From Burkholderiales bacterium RIFCSPLOWO2_12_FULL_61_40 (GTDB lineage Bacteria; Pseudomonadota; Gammaproteobacteria; Burkholderiales; Burkholderiaceae_C), in the NCBI GenBank assembly GCA_001770935.1, contig MESI01000018.1, positions 1 through 64,000 on the forward strand: a DNA stretch of 64,000 nt, written 5' to 3'. The notes under the pieces are model-generated. The model made no database searches. It saw nothing but the letters and a program-made list of their open reading frames with translations, and was not told the DNA's origin. This document shows positions 25,791-35,549 of the stretch, piece by piece; the stretch's first letter is position 1, and the number at the start of each line of letters is the position of its first letter. A program made the position numbers and the translations under genes.

Positions 25791-26776
25791 GCTGAAAATG
25801 CCTCTCGCAACGCACGGGCGGCGTCCGCATGAGCCTTGGCGGCCTCCGGGATAGCGCGTCCCATTTTGATGAATTCGTGGACCACACCCCGGTAAATTTC
25901 CAGATCCACGCGACAGCCAGCCATGCGCAGCCGGTCGGCATACTGCACGCCCTCGTCCACCAAGGGATCACATTCCGCCAGCCCCAACCAGGCTGCGGCG
26001 ACACCTGTCAAATCCACCTCCGCTCCGTCTGCTGTCTTGCCATCCAGCGGTGCAAACCGCCAATCGTCGCGGTCCTGCACCGTGCGGATGTAATGGTTGA
26101 AAAAATAGGTGATGTGCGGCTCTTCCAGCACAAAACCCTGGGCAAATTTCCGGTGAGATTCAGTATTCTGGTGTCCGGCGCAGCCGGGATAAAACAGCAG
26201 TTGCAAGGCCAGCGCCATTCCTGCGTCGCGTGCCTCAATGGCACAGGCGGCGGCCAGAGTGCCCCCCGCACTGTCGCCACCCACCGCCATACGCCCGACA
26301 TCCAGGCCACGCGTGCCACCCTGGTGCGCCACCCATTGCGCGGCATCCCAGGCGTCGTTGTGTGCCGTGGGAAACTTGTGCGTGGGCGCCAGCCTGTAGT
26401 CCACCGACAGCACTGCGCATTGGGCAAGATGGCTCAAACGGCGGCACAGACCGTCATGCGTCGCCACGCTGCCAATCGTGAAGCCACCCCCATGAAAATA
26501 AACAAGCACCGGCAGCACCGCTGAGGAAGGTGCATACAGGCGCACGGGTAGCGCAAACTGGTCTCTGGCGGGAATACTGAAGTCCTCTACCCGTGCCAGG
26601 GTCTGTACCGGCAACTCCAACACACCTGCTCCTGCCGTATAGGCGGCTCGCGCCTGCTCTGGTTGCAATGCATGCATGGGGAGATGTCCCAGGCGGGCCA
26701 TACGATCCAGGACGCCGTGCATGGCCGGGGTCAGCAGCGCACGTGGATTGCGGTGATGGTAATGGTGGGGACTCAT
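25787..26776 (-). CDS. Alpha/beta hydrolase, hormone-sensitive-lipase (HSL) family esterase
   Basis: This 329-residue esterase has the oxyanion motif FHGGGFTIGS (about residue 98), nucleophile motif GGDSAGGTLA (about 170), acid region LAECDPLVDEG and the C-terminal His in GVVHEFIKM. These are the HSL/group IV lipase signatures; short-chain esters are the usual substrates. The frame extends upstream, but the ATG at 26776 fits the family start. It is divergent from the alcohol dehydrogenase (54-base gap) and overlaps the thioesterase-GNAT gene by four bases. Confidence 0.9.
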   Translation of the reverse strand: MSPHHYHHRNPRALLTPAMHGVLDRMARLGHLPMHALQPEQARAAYTAGAGVLELPVQTLARVEDFSIPARDQFALPVRLYAPSSAVLPVLVYFHGGGFTIGSVATHDGLCRRLSHLAQCAVLSVDYRLAPTHKFPTAHNDAWDAAQWVAHQGGTRGLDVGRMAVGGDSAGGTLAAACAIEARDAGMALALQLLFYPGCAGHQNTESHRKFAQGFVLEEPHITYFFNHYIRTVQDRDDWRFAPLDGKTADGAEVDLTGVAAAWLGLAECDPLVDEGVQYADRLRMAGCRVDLEIYRGVVHEFIKMGRAIPEAAKAHADAARALREAFSA

Positions 26777-26830
26777 GGAACAGGAACTTCTTGGTACAGT
26801 GCAATTTTCCAATCCTACACGGCATTCACC

Positions 26831-27967
26831 ATGGCTCTTATCTACTACGTGACGCAGGTACAGTTCGAATTTGGAGCCATCAAACTCCTCAAGCAAGAGT
26901 GTGAGCGCGTGGGCATTACCCGGCCTTTGGTCGTGACGGACCAGGGCGTGAAGGCCGCCGGCATTTTGCAAAAGGCGCTGGATGCCCTGCCCGGCCTGCC
27001 AGTGGCGGTGTTTGACCAGACGCCGTCCAACCCCACCGAAGCCGCCGTGCGCGGCGCGGTGGAAGTATTTAAGGCAAATCGGTGCGACGGCCTGATTGCC
27101 GTGGGCGGTGGGTCATCCATTGACTGCGCCAAGGGCGTGGCGATTGCCGCCACGCACGAAGGGCCGTTGACACATTACGCCACCATCGAAGGCGGTTCTC
27201 CCAGAATTACCGACAAAACGGCACCCCTGATTGCCGTGCCCACCACCAGCGGTACCGGCAGCGAAGTGGCCCGCGGTGCCATTCTCATTGTCGACGACCA
27301 TCGAAAACTCGGCTTTCACTCCTGGAATCTGGTGCCAAAAACCGCCATTTGCGACCCTGAGCTTACCCTGGGCTTACCCCCCAAACTCACCGCCGCCACT
27401 GGCATGGACGCCATCGCCCACTGCATGGAAACGTTCATGGCACCGGCCTTTAATCCACCGGCCGATGGCATTGCGCTGGATGGTTTGGAACGCGCCTGGG
27501 CGCATATTGCCCGTGCCACCCAGGACGGGAGTGACCGGGAAGCCCGCATGAACCTGATGAGTGCCTCCATGCAAGGTGCCATGGCGTTTCAAAAGGGATT
27601 GGGTTGTGTGCACTCGCTCAGCCATAGTCTGGGTGGTGTGAACCCCAGGTTGCACCACGGCACCCTCAACGCCATGTTTTTGCCAGCGGTGGTCCAGTTC
27701 AATGCCCAAGCCGACTCCATTCAAAAGGAACACCGCTTGCAACGTATGGCACACGCCATGGGTCTGGGTTCGGTCAGTGACATCGGTGCAGCCATCAAGG
27801 ACATGAACGCCCGACTGGATTTGCCCAACGGCCTTAGCGCCATGGGGGTGACACCATCCCAGTTTGATCAGGTCATTGCGGGGGCAATGGTCGACCACTG
27901 CCACAAAACCAACCCTCGCATTGCCACGGCGGAAGACTACCGCGACATGCTGATGCAAGCCCTGTAG
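26831..27967 (+). CDS. Iron-containing alcohol dehydrogenase
   Basis: This 378-residue group III (Fe-type) dehydrogenase has the NAD-binding GGGSSIDCAKG near residue 95, the block PTTSGTGSEVARGAI and the metal ligand Asp in ICDPELTLGLP. The histidine ligands are in AIAHCMETF and KGLGCVHSLSHSLGG. It oxidises an alcohol or reduces an aldehyde with NAD(P); the substrate is not evident. The open frame begins earlier, but ATG at 26831 gives the usual start. It ends 17 bases from the convergent chemoreceptor stop. Confidence 0.92.
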   Translation: MALIYYVTQVQFEFGAIKLLKQECERVGITRPLVVTDQGVKAAGILQKALDALPGLPVAVFDQTPSNPTEAAVRGAVEVFKANRCDGLIAVGGGSSIDCAKGVAIAATHEGPLTHYATIEGGSPRITDKTAPLIAVPTTSGTGSEVARGAILIVDDHRKLGFHSWNLVPKTAICDPELTLGLPPKLTAATGMDAIAHCMETFMAPAFNPPADGIALDGLERAWAHIARATQDGSDREARMNLMSASMQGAMAFQKGLGCVHSLSHSLGGVNPRLHHGTLNAMFLPAVVQFNAQADSIQKEHRLQRMAHAMGLGSVSDIGAAIKDMNARLDLPNGLSAMGVTPSQFDQVIAGAMVDHCHKTNPRIATAEDYRDMLMQAL

Positions 27968-27984
27968 CAAAGGGCAGCCAAGGC

Positions 27985-29436
27985 CTAATCCACCTTAAAG
28001 ACGCTGACCACATGGGTGAGGTTGGCAGACTGCTCCTGCATGGAACCTGCCGCGGCTGCCGCCTGCTCGACCAAGGCGGCGTTTTGCTGGGTCACCGTAT
28101 CCATTTCCCGGACAGCGTCATTGATTTGCTCAATGCCGGCCATTTGTTCCTGGCTGGCAGCCATGATCTCACCCATGATGTCCGTCACACGTTTGACGCT
28201 GCTCACGATGTCCGTCATGGTCGATCCGGCCTGGTTGACCAATGAACTACCGGTTTCAATCTTTTCGACGGAGTCGCCAATCAGCGTCTTGATTTCTTTC
28301 GCGGCGGCGGCCGAGCGGCCCGCCAGGGCCCGCACCTCGGACGCCACCACGGCAAAGCCCCGGCCCTGCTCGCCAGCGCGTGCAGCTTCCACGGCCGCAT
28401 TGAGCGCCAGAATATTGGTTTGAAACGCAATGCCATCAATCACCGCGATGATGTCGACGATCTTTTTGGATGACTCATTGATGGAGCCCATGGTGCTGAT
28501 CACCTGGGATACCACTGCACCGCCTTTGGCGGCCACATCGGATGCGGCCACCGCCATCTGATTGGCCTGGCGGGCATTGTCGGTATTTCTTTTGACGGTG
28601 CTGGTCAACTCCTCCATGGAAGCCGCCGTTTCTTCCAGCGAGCTGGCTTGGCGTTCGGTACGGGAAGATAAATCCATATTGCCACTGGCGATCTCGCTGG
28701 TTGCATGGCCCAGAGACTCTGTACTTTGGCCCACTTGCCGAATGATTTTCTGCAAGCGCTCGACGAACACATTGAATAGCCGTGCCACCTCGCCGATTTC
28801 ATCTTCCCGATGCACCATGAGACGGCGTGTGAGGTCGGCATCCCCACTCGAAATGGTTTCCAAGGCAGAGCGGATACGGTTCAAGGAACGCATCAGCACC
28901 GTGTTCAGGCCAACCACCAAGGCAGCCACCAGAGCAACATTGAGCACCAGCACCTGGGTAATGACCTGAAAGACTTCAGCCCGCAATGCGCGCTCGATTT
29001 GATCGCGCGACATATAGACTTCCACGGTGCCCACCGTCTTCAACTGGCCGGAATCGTCAAACTTAAACTCTTCGGCAACTTTGTCCCCTGTCAATGTGCT
29101 GTCTGCCTTGGCGGTCACCATTTTGCCGTTTTCGTCACGGATACGGCCGGCAGCAAAAGCCTTCTTGGCATTTTGAACAATGATGGCGGCGATGGAAGGG
29201 TCCCCCATTTCGGCATCCAACAGGGTATCGAGTTGCTTGGCATCGAAATTCCAGATGGGTGCAGGCAGACCAATTTGCAGCCGACTCACCGCCCTTCGGA
29301 CCTGCTCATCCAACTGCTGCTCCATGGCGCGCTTGCTGCTCACATAGCTGAAAACGCCGAACAGAGAAACCAGCAGCGTTGTGATGGAGACAAAAATGAC
29401 GATCAACCTGACGCTGATTCGATCCGACACTTTCAT
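27985..29436 (-). CDS. Methyl-accepting chemotaxis protein
   Basis: This 483-residue chemoreceptor has a first transmembrane helix at residues 9-32, a periplasmic ligand domain of about 130 residues, a second helix at about 165-185, a HAMP domain, and a long signalling coiled coil. The hairpin tip IDGIAFQTNILALNAAVEAARAGEQGRGFAVVASEVR is complete. No C-terminal CheR-docking pentapeptide is seen (it ends VVSVFKVD). The ATG at 29436 is preceded by AAGGAG. With cheZ nearby it indicates chemotaxis; the ligand is unknown. Confidence 0.95.
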   Translation of the reverse strand: MKVSDRISVRLIVIFVSITTLLVSLFGVFSYVSSKRAMEQQLDEQVRRAVSRLQIGLPAPIWNFDAKQLDTLLDAEMGDPSIAAIIVQNAKKAFAAGRIRDENGKMVTAKADSTLTGDKVAEEFKFDDSGQLKTVGTVEVYMSRDQIERALRAEVFQVITQVLVLNVALVAALVVGLNTVLMRSLNRIRSALETISSGDADLTRRLMVHREDEIGEVARLFNVFVERLQKIIRQVGQSTESLGHATSEIASGNMDLSSRTERQASSLEETAASMEELTSTVKRNTDNARQANQMAVAASDVAAKGGAVVSQVISTMGSINESSKKIVDIIAVIDGIAFQTNILALNAAVEAARAGEQGRGFAVVASEVRALAGRSAAAAKEIKTLIGDSVEKIETGSSLVNQAGSTMTDIVSSVKRVTDIMGEIMAASQEQMAGIEQINDAVREMDTVTQQNAALVEQAAAAAGSMQEQSANLTHVVSVFKVD

Positions 29437-29617
29437 TCTGGACTCCTTATTCGCATTGAAATCAATTTGGAATCAACGACAGGGATGGTTCTATAGTTCT
29501 TGATAGAGCTAACACCAACGAATACCCATTGCGTCAATGTACAGCAATCCGACGCCAAAAAGTGAGCAAATCTTTGCGGGTATTTACCAATTCAAGGTCA
29601 TGACATCCATGGCGAAT

Positions 29618-29806
29618 TCAGCCAATCCAGGTTGTATCGCACTTGAAGTGATTCGGGTCAATTTGCAGCGCAATCATGATCTCTCGCCGCGCATCGTCGT
29701 TACGCTTGGCCAGCGTGGCGACATAGCCCAGGTTGTTGTGCATGCGGGCCTTGTACGGCGATTTTCCCAAAGCCCTGTCCACCAGCGCAAAGCTGACACT
29801 GCCCAT
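29618..29806 (-). pseudogene. TPR-like fragment, probable remnant of a larger gene
   Basis: The frame encodes 62 residues with one recognisable tetratricopeptide repeat (ARMHNNLGYVATLAKRNDDARREIMIALQIDPNHF), then stops where a second repeat would begin. An ATG with AGGA upstream exists, so a tiny expressed protein is possible. The 480-base gap between the chemoreceptor and the tRNA holds nothing else except the tRNA terminator. Confidence 0.4.
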
Positions 29807-29863
29807 TCATATCGTGTTCCTGCGTTTTTTACTTTGTCGCAGTTATGGGTTCAGCAAATATTC

Positions 29864-29898
29864 GCAAAAAAAGGACTTGCAATTTCTCGCAAGTCCTT
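29864..29898 (-). terminator. Rho-independent terminator of tRNA-Val
   Basis: AAGGACTTGC (29871-29880) and GCAAGTCCTT (29889-29898) make a perfect 10-bp stem with an 8-base loop. On the minus strand the stem is followed by a T run (the A tract at about 29866-29872). It lies 18 bases beyond the tRNA 3' end. Confidence 0.85.
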
Positions 29899-29916
29899 GA
29901 TTTATAACCAATAAAT

Positions 29917-29991
29917 TGGTGGGCAGTACAAGTTTCGAACTTGTGACCCCTGCAGTGTGAATGCAGTGCTCTACCCCTGAGCTAACCGCCC
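29917..29991 (-). tRNA. tRNA-Val (anticodon CAC)
   Basis: The minus strand reads GGGCGGTTAGCTCAGGGG into a full cloverleaf. The anticodon stem CTGCA/TGCAG encloses loop TTCACAC, giving anticodon CAC for GUG codons. The T arm ACAAGTTCGAAACTTGT is standard. The discriminator A is followed by an encoded CCA end (29917-29919). The length is 75 bases including CCA. It lies downstream of dnaQ on the same strand and has its own terminator. Confidence 0.96.
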
Positions 29992-30031
29992 TGAATTCTG
30001 TTCAGGTAAGCCTAAAATTATACAACAAGTT

Positions 30032-30736
30032 TTAAGCAACTTTACGCCACAGTGTTTTTCCACCACTCGATTTGTCAATTTGATTCATGACATCCTCGTG
30101 GGCACCCAGTTCCTGGTCGTTGGCGGCCAGGACCGGCAAAACAAAACCGCTCAGATCCATGCGCACCGCCACCGGACCGTCTGACTCCTCCGACACACTC
30201 ACATCCATGAGCAAGGCATCCTGGCCGCGCGTGAGGTTGATATAGACATCGGCCAACAGTTCGGCATCCAGGAGAGCACCGTGCAGGGTCCGCCCCGAAC
30301 GGTCCACCTCCAAGCGATCACACAAGGCATTCAGGTTGTTGCGCTTGCCAGGGAACATCTCCTTGGCCATCACCAGGGTGTCTACCACCCCGGACACATG
30401 CTCCGCAAACGGGGGTTTCCCCACCAGCTTCAATTCGCTGTTCAGAAAACCAATATCGAATGCCGCGTTGTGAATGATGATTTCCGCGTCTCGCAGATAA
30501 CTCAGCAGCTCTTCCACCACCTGCTCGAACTTGGGCTTGTCCCGCAAAAATTCGGTGGTGATCCCGTGAATCCGCAAGGCATCTTCGTGGCTGTCCCGCC
30601 CTGCATTCAGGTAAAAATGCAGATTGTTGCCCGTGAGTTTGCGGTTGACCAATTCGACGCAACCGATCTCGATGACACGGTCACCGCCTTCGGCATGCAG
30701 ACCCGTGGTTTCGGTGTCCAAAAATATTTGGCGCAT
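30032..30736 (-). CDS. dnaQ: DNA polymerase III subunit epsilon (3'-5' proofreading exonuclease)
   Basis: This 234-residue DEDDh exonuclease has ExoI FLDTETTGLHAEGGDRVIEIG at the N-terminus (catalytic Asp7 and Glu9), ExoII HNAAFDIGFLNSEL and ExoIII LHGALLDAELLADVY with the catalytic His and Asp. A C-terminal tail would bind the alpha subunit. The frame is open upstream, but the ATG at 30736 gives the family N-terminus MRQIFLDTETTG. It follows the isc operon's fdx gene by 17 bases and may be co-transcribed with it. Confidence 0.95.
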   Translation of the reverse strand: MRQIFLDTETTGLHAEGGDRVIEIGCVELVNRKLTGNNLHFYLNAGRDSHEDALRIHGITTEFLRDKPKFEQVVEELLSYLRDAEIIIHNAAFDIGFLNSELKLVGKPPFAEHVSGVVDTLVMAKEMFPGKRNNLNALCDRLEVDRSGRTLHGALLDAELLADVYINLTRGQDALLMDVSVSEESDGPVAVRMDLSGFVLPVLAANDQELGAHEDVMNQIDKSSGGKTLWRKVA

Positions 30737-30753
30737 GGGAGCAGCCCTTCCCT

Positions 30754-31092
30754 TTAGTGGTTCTCTTTGGCGTGGTTGATGGAGTATTTGGGTATTTCCA
30801 CCACCAGGTCTTTTTGCGCCAAAAAAGCCTGGCAACTCAAACGTGAATTGGGCTCCAGACCCCAGGCGCGGTCCAGCATGTCCTCTTCATTTTCATCCAA
30901 GGGATTCAGTGAGGACATGCCTTCGCGCACGATGACGTGGCAGGTGGTGCAAGCACAACTCATATCGCAGGCGTGCTCTATATTGATGTGGCTGTCCAAC
31001 AAGGCTTCACAAATAGAGGTACCCGCCGGTGCGGACACTTCGGCCCCCTCCGGGCAGTACTCGGGGTGTGGCAAGATTTTGATAATGGGCAT
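30754..31092 (-). CDS. fdx: ISC-system [2Fe-2S] ferredoxin
   Basis: This 112-residue adrenodoxin-type ferredoxin supplies electrons for Fe-S cluster assembly. Cluster ligands are C-x5-C-x2-C in the stretch CDMSCACTTC (residues about 42-51), plus a fourth Cys in RLSCQ. The flanking HVIV and EDMLD blocks are typical. It lies 21 bases after hscA at the end of the Isc operon. Confidence 0.96.
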   Translation of the reverse strand: MPIIKILPHPEYCPEGAEVSAPAGTSICEALLDSHINIEHACDMSCACTTCHVIVREGMSSLNPLDENEEDMLDRAWGLEPNSRLSCQAFLAQKDLVVEIPKYSINHAKENH

Positions 31093-31113
31093 GGCTAGAT
31101 TCCTGATGCAGCC

Positions 31114-32970
31114 TCAAAGGGCTTCGATATTTTTACCAGCGAGGGCATGCGCTATACCCCGGTTCATACGCATGGCGGCAAAGGCCTCGGTCGCCTGCGC
31201 CAAAGCCTTGCTGAAAGCTTCCACGGTGGCTGCGTCACCGCTGGACTTGGCAGACACCAGGGCTTGCATGGCACCATCGATGTTGCTGCGCTCGGCGGCG
31301 CCCAACAAATCACTGTCGGCTTCAAGGGCTGTTTGGGTCGCCATCACCAAGCGGTCGGCGTCCACACAGGCCTCCACCAGCGCACGGGTGCGCATGTCCG
31401 ACTCTGCCGTGGCAAAACTGTCCTTGAGCATCTGGGCAATCTGGTCGTCACCCAATCCGTAAGAGGGTTTGACATCGATACGCGCCTCCACACCGCTGAC
31501 CTCCTCGCGGGCCGACACATTCAGCAGGCCATCGGCATCCACGGTAAAGGTCACGCGGATACGGGCGGCGCCTGCGGTCATGGGTGGAATGCCCCGTAGC
31601 TCAAACCGGGCCAGGCTGCGGCAATCGGCCACCAGATCGCGCTCCCCCTGCACCACGTGCAGGGCCAAGGCGGTCTGCCCGTCCTTGTAGGTGGTGAAGT
31701 CTTGCGCCATGGCGGTGGGAATGGTCTGGTTGCGGGGAACAATACGCTCCACCAAACCGCCCATGGTCTCTACACCCAAGGACAAGGGAATCACGTCCAG
31801 CAGCAGCAAGTCCCCTTCGGCATTGTTGCCAGCCAACTGATTGGCCTGGATCGACGCGCCCAGGGCCACCACTTCGTCAGGGTTGAGGTTAGTCAGGGGT
31901 GCGCGTCCGAAAAACTCGGCCACCGCCGCACGCACCTGCGGCATGCGGGTCGAGCCCCCCACCATGACCACCCCCTGCACCTCGTCCACCGACAACTTGG
32001 CATCCCGCAGGGCTTTGCGCACGGCGGCGATGGTACGGGCGGTCAGATGCGAAGTCAGTGCATGGAACTGCTCCGCCTTCACATCAAAATCGACTGCAGC
32101 CCCCGCCAATTGGTCGTGGAAAGCTACGTTATTTGTAGCAGATAGCGCTTCCTTGCACTCCCTGGCTGCCACCTTGAGGGAAGCCTTGTCGGCCGCTGTA
32201 ACGGCCTGCATGCCCGTTTGGGCCAGAACCCAGTCCACCAGCGCGTGGTCGTAGTCGTCGCCCCCCAAGGCGGAATCGCCCCCGGTTGCCACCACCTCAA
32301 AGACCCCTTGGGTCAGGCGAAGAATGGAAATATCAAAGGTGCCACCACCCAAATCGTAAATGGCGTACACGCCTTCGCTGGCATTGTCCAGCCCATAGGC
32401 AATGGCGGCTGCCGTGGGCTCGTTGATCAGGCGCAGCACATTCAAACCCGCCAATTGGGCCGCGTCTTTGGTCGCCTGGCGCTGCGCGTCGTCGAAATAG
32501 GCGGGTACCGTGATTACTGCGCCATACAAATCATCGTTAAAAGTGTCTTCGGCCTGGTAACGCAGTGTGGCCAAAATCTCAGCACTGACCTCCACCGGCG
32601 ATTTTTCTCCCGCCACGGTATGGATTCCCAGCATGCCAGCGTGCTCGGCAAAACGGTAGGGCAACTTCCCTGCCCCCTTGACATCGGCCAGGCTGCGTCC
32701 CATGAAACGCTTCACGGAAGAAATGGTGTTCTCAGGGTCGAGTGCCAGATGCTCCTGCGCAGCATAGCCAATTTGACGCCCCCCGCCCGCCAGGTAACGC
32801 ACGACCGACGGCAGAATCACCCGCCCTTGGCTATCGGGCAAACATTCGGCCACGCCATGGCGCACAGCCGCGATCAGGGAATGTGTAGTGCCCAGGTCAA
32901 TGCCCACCGCGACACGCCGTTCGTGCGGATTGGGGGACTGTCCGGGTTCGGAGATTTGTAGAAGCGCCAT
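31114..32970 (-). CDS. hscA: Fe-S assembly chaperone HscA (Hsp70 family)
   Basis: This 618-residue specialised Hsp70 binds the LPPVK motif of IscU and drives cluster transfer with HscB. It has the Hsp70 phosphate loop [59 protein letters not shown] and [13 protein letters not shown], followed by a substrate-binding domain and a short helical lid. The segment [11 protein letters not shown] (about residue 280) is encoded by a copy of the dispersed repeat on the opposite strand (32122-32150). Confidence 0.96.
   Translation of the reverse strand: MALLQISEPGQSPNPHERRVAVGIDLGTTHSLIAAVRHGVAECLPDSQGRVILPSVVRYLAGGGRQIGYAAQEHLALDPENTISSVKRFMGRSLADVKGAGKLPYRFAEHAGMLGIHTVAGEKSPVEVSAEILATLRYQAEDTFNDDLYGAVITVPAYFDDAQRQATKDAAQLAGLNVLRLINEPTAAAIAYGLDNASEGVYAIYDLGGGTFDISILRLTQGVFEVVATGGDSALGGDDYDHALVDWVLAQTGMQAVTAADKASLKVAARECKEALSATNNVAFHDQLAGAAVDFDVKAEQFHALTSHLTARTIAAVRKALRDAKLSVDEVQGVVMVGGSTRMPQVRAAVAEFFGRAPLTNLNPDEVVALGASIQANQLAGNNAEGDLLLLDVIPLSLGVETMGGLVERIVPRNQTIPTAMAQDFTTYKDGQTALALHVVQGERDLVADCRSLARFELRGIPPMTAGAARIRVTFTVDADGLLNVSAREEVSGVEARIDVKPSYGLGDDQIAQMLKDSFATAESDMRTRALVEACVDADRLVMATQTALEADSDLLGAAERSNIDGAMQALVSAKSSGDAATVEAFSKALAQATEAFAAMRMNRGIAHALAGKNIEAL
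32122..32150 (+). repeat. Dispersed hairpin repeat, diverged copy 3 (inside hscA)
   Basis: The plus strand reads AGCTACGTTATTTGTAGC then AGATAGCGCTT, a variant in which the hairpin arms have changed together (GCTAC/GTAGC) and the core is GCGC. It is opposite to the direction of hscA. The compensatory arms support conservation of the hairpin; the similarity is weaker than in other copies. Confidence 0.4.
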
Positions 32971-32978
32971 GGGGTTAT

Positions 32979-33494
32979 TTATTCAAATTTGTCAAAACCG
33001 CGGTCCAGGTCATGTGCAAATTTCTCAATGAACATGAGTTCGCGGACCAGCGGCACGGCTGCATTGCAGTCGTTTTGCACATCCAGAAGTTGGGCACACT
33101 GCAGCAGCAGGGCTCGCTTGGACGCATCCACGCTTTGGCGCAAGGCCTCCAGCGCCTGCACATCCTGCGCCTCATCCAGTTCCTCGCGCCACTCCATCTG
33201 CTGCATCAAAAACTGTGCGGGCATGGCGGTGTTGGTGTGGGCATTGACCGGGGCACCACCCAGCTCACACAAATAGGCGGCCCGCGTGAGCGGATCTTTC
33301 AGGCGGCGGTAGGCTTCGTTGATACGGACCGACCATTGCATCGCCACCCTTTGCGCCGCAGCACCTTGCGCAGCAAATTTGTCCGGATGGGCTTCACGCT
33401 GCAAAGACTTCCAGCGCTCGTCCAACACCGCACGGTCCTGCGCAAACTGCTGTTTCAGGCCGAACAGCTCAAAATCGTTGGATTGGAGACTCAC
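32979..33494 (-). CDS. hscB: Fe-S assembly co-chaperone HscB
   Basis: This 171-residue J-domain protein stimulates HscA and delivers IscU. The J domain (residues 1-75) contains the HPD signature in [12 protein letters not shown], and the C-terminal three-helix region that binds IscU follows ([17 protein letters not shown]). The start overlaps the iscA stop by four bases, and hscA starts eight bases after its stop. Confidence 0.95.
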   Translation of the reverse strand: MSLQSNDFELFGLKQQFAQDRAVLDERWKSLQREAHPDKFAAQGAAAQRVAMQWSVRINEAYRRLKDPLTRAAYLCELGGAPVNAHTNTAMPAQFLMQQMEWREELDEAQDVQALEALRQSVDASKRALLLQCAQLLDVQNDCNAAVPLVRELMFIEKFAHDLDRGFDKFE

Positions 33495-33814
33495 ACCCGA
33501 AAAGACTCACCGCAGCCGCATTTGTCCCGCTCATTGGGGTTGTTGAAGCGAAAGCCTTCGTTGAGCCCTTCGCGCACAAAGTCCAATTGCGTTCCATCGA
33601 TATAGGCCAAGCTTTTGGGGTCCACCAGGACCTTGACGCCAAAAGCTTCAAACACCACGTCTTCGGGCGCGATTTCGTCCACATATTCAAGCTGGTACGC
33701 CAAACCGGAGCAGCCTGTCGTTTTCACGCCCAGGCGCACGCCAACACCCTTGCCACGCTTGGTCAGGTAGCGGTTTACATGCCGTGCAGCGGCTTCAGTC
33801 ACAGTAACAGCCAT
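33491..33814 (-). CDS. iscA: Iron-sulfur assembly protein IscA
   Basis: This 107-residue A-type carrier protein has the three conserved cysteines in TTGCSGLAY and CGCGESF. It holds iron or a cluster and passes it to target proteins. The open frame runs further upstream, but the ATG at 33814 yields [17 protein letters not shown], the normal family start. It lies between iscU (59-base gap) and hscB (four-base overlap). Confidence 0.96.
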   Translation of the reverse strand: MAVTVTEAAARHVNRYLTKRGKGVGVRLGVKTTGCSGLAYQLEYVDEIAPEDVVFEAFGVKVLVDPKSLAYIDGTQLDFVREGLNEGFRFNNPNERDKCGCGESFRV

Positions 33815-33873
33815 GGTTCTAATCGGTTCGGGCAGAGCGTGCGATATGCGCCTACGGTCGGCCCTGCAGAGTT

Positions 33874-34260
33874 TCAGGAAAGGTGTTTTTTCTTGTAGTC
33901 GTCCACCGCGGCCTTGATCGCGTCTTCCGCCAAAATGGAACAGTGGATTTTGACAGGTGGCAATGCCAATTCTTCGGCAATCTGGCTGTTTTTTAGGGCC
34001 GCGGCTTCGTCCAAGGTCTTGCCCTTCACCCATTCGGTCACCAAGGAAGACGATGCAATGGCCGAACCGCAGCCGTAGGTCTTGAAACGCGCATCTTCGA
34101 TCACCCCCGTTTGGGAGTTAACCTTGATCTGCAACTTCATCACATCGCCGCAGGCAGGTGCCCCCACCATGCCGGTGCCGACGGAATCGTCACCCTTTTC
34201 GAATGAACCCACATTGCGGGGGTTTTCGTAGTGGTCTACCACTTTTTCAGAATAAGCCAT
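33874..34260 (-). CDS. iscU: Iron-sulfur cluster scaffold IscU
   Basis: This 128-residue scaffold carries the three cluster cysteines in [21 protein letters not shown] and [11 protein letters not shown], and the HscA recognition motif LPPVK just before the last one. It begins [20 protein letters not shown] as usual. It sits 32 bases after iscS in the Isc operon. Confidence 0.97.
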   Translation of the reverse strand: MAYSEKVVDHYENPRNVGSFEKGDDSVGTGMVGAPACGDVMKLQIKVNSQTGVIEDARFKTYGCGSAIASSSLVTEWVKGKTLDEAAALKNSQIAEELALPPVKIHCSILAEDAIKAAVDDYKKKHLS

Positions 34261-34292
34261 ATCAATACCTCTTAAATGTCAGTGCGCTGGAA

Positions 34293-35513
34293 TCAGTGCG
34301 CGCTCCACTGGATGGTGGAAATATCAATACCGTCCTGGTACATCTCCCACAAAGGACTCAATTCACGCAGCTTGGCCACGTTCTTTTTGATGGTATCGAC
34401 TGCGTAATCAATCTCGGCTTCGGTAGTCCAGCGGCCAATCGTCATACGCAGGCTGCTGTGCGCCAATTCATCGCTGCGGCCCAGGGCGCGCAGCACATAA
34501 CTGGGCTCCAGGCTGGCCGATGTGCAGGCCGATCCGCTGCTGACCGCCAGGCCCTTGATGCCCATGATCAGCGATTCGCCTTCGACATAGTTGAAACTGA
34601 TGTTCAGGTTGTGCGGAACGCGCTTTTCTTCATGGCCGTTGATGAAAACCTGCTCAATGCCTTTGAGACCCGCCACCATGCGGTCATGCAGTGCCCGAAT
34701 GCGCACGTTTTCCGCTGCCATTTCTTCCTTGGCGATGCGGTAGGCCTCGCCCATGCCGACGATCTGGTGGGTAGGCAAGGTGCCGCTGCGCATGCCACGC
34801 TCATGTCCGCCGCCGTGCATCTGGGCTTCCAGGCGCACACGGGGTTTGCGGCGCACAAACAGGGCGCCGATACCTTTGGGCCCGTAGGTCTTGTGGGCGG
34901 TCAGGCTCATCAAATCGACCGGCAACTTGGACAAATCGAACTCCACGCGCCCGGTGGCCTGCGCCGCATCCACATGGAAAAGCACGCCCTTTTCACGGCA
35001 CACGGCACCGATGGCGGCGATGTCCTGGATCACGCCAATTTCGTTGTTGACGAACATGACGCTGGCCAGAATGGTGTCGGGGCGAATGGCTGCCTTGAAG
35101 GCGTCCAGATTGACCAGACCATCTTCCTGCACATCCAGATAGGTCACCTCAAAGCCCTGGCGCTCCAGTTCGCGGCAGGTATCCAGCACGGCTTTGTGCT
35201 CGGTCTTCACCGTGATCAGGTGTTTTCCCTTGGACTTGTAGAAATGCGCAGCGCCCTTCAACGCCAGGTTGTTGGACTCTGTCGCACCCGAGGTCCAGAC
35301 AATCTCGCGCGGATCGGCGCCAATGAGTGCCGCCACCTGCCCACGGGCATTCTCAACGGCAGCTTCCGCCTCCCAGCCCCACGCGTGGCTGCGGGACGCA
35401 GGATTGCCAAAATGGGCGCGCAACCAGGGAACCATGGCCTCCACCACGCGCTCATCGCATGGGTTGGTGGCGCTGTAGTCCATGTAAATCGGGAAGTGAG
35501 GGGTTTGGTCCAT
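34293..35513 (-). CDS. iscS: Cysteine desulfurase IscS
   Basis: This 406-residue PLP enzyme removes sulfur from cysteine for Fe-S clusters and tRNA thiolation. It has [11 protein letters not shown] at the N-terminus, the PLP lysine in [15 protein letters not shown] (about residue 208) and the catalytic cysteine loop [21 protein letters not shown] (about 330). It ends with the IscU-binding tail [20 protein letters not shown]. It is the second gene of the Isc operon. Confidence 0.97.
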   Translation of the reverse strand: MDQTPHFPIYMDYSATNPCDERVVEAMVPWLRAHFGNPASRSHAWGWEAEAAVENARGQVAALIGADPREIVWTSGATESNNLALKGAAHFYKSKGKHLITVKTEHKAVLDTCRELERQGFEVTYLDVQEDGLVNLDAFKAAIRPDTILASVMFVNNEIGVIQDIAAIGAVCREKGVLFHVDAAQATGRVEFDLSKLPVDLMSLTAHKTYGPKGIGALFVRRKPRVRLEAQMHGGGHERGMRSGTLPTHQIVGMGEAYRIAKEEMAAENVRIRALHDRMVAGLKGIEQVFINGHEEKRVPHNLNISFNYVEGESLIMGIKGLAVSSGSACTSASLEPSYVLRALGRSDELAHSSLRMTIGRWTTEAEIDYAVDTIKKNVAKLRELSPLWEMYQDGIDISTIQWSAH

Positions 35514-35549
35514 GGCTGGCTCGATGCTGGCTAAACGAAAAATAAAAAA

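Noticed and set aside
34158-35534. Plus-strand open frame of 458 codons opposite iscS and iscU
   Set aside because: It is a shadow frame of highly conserved Isc genes, with no motif of its own.
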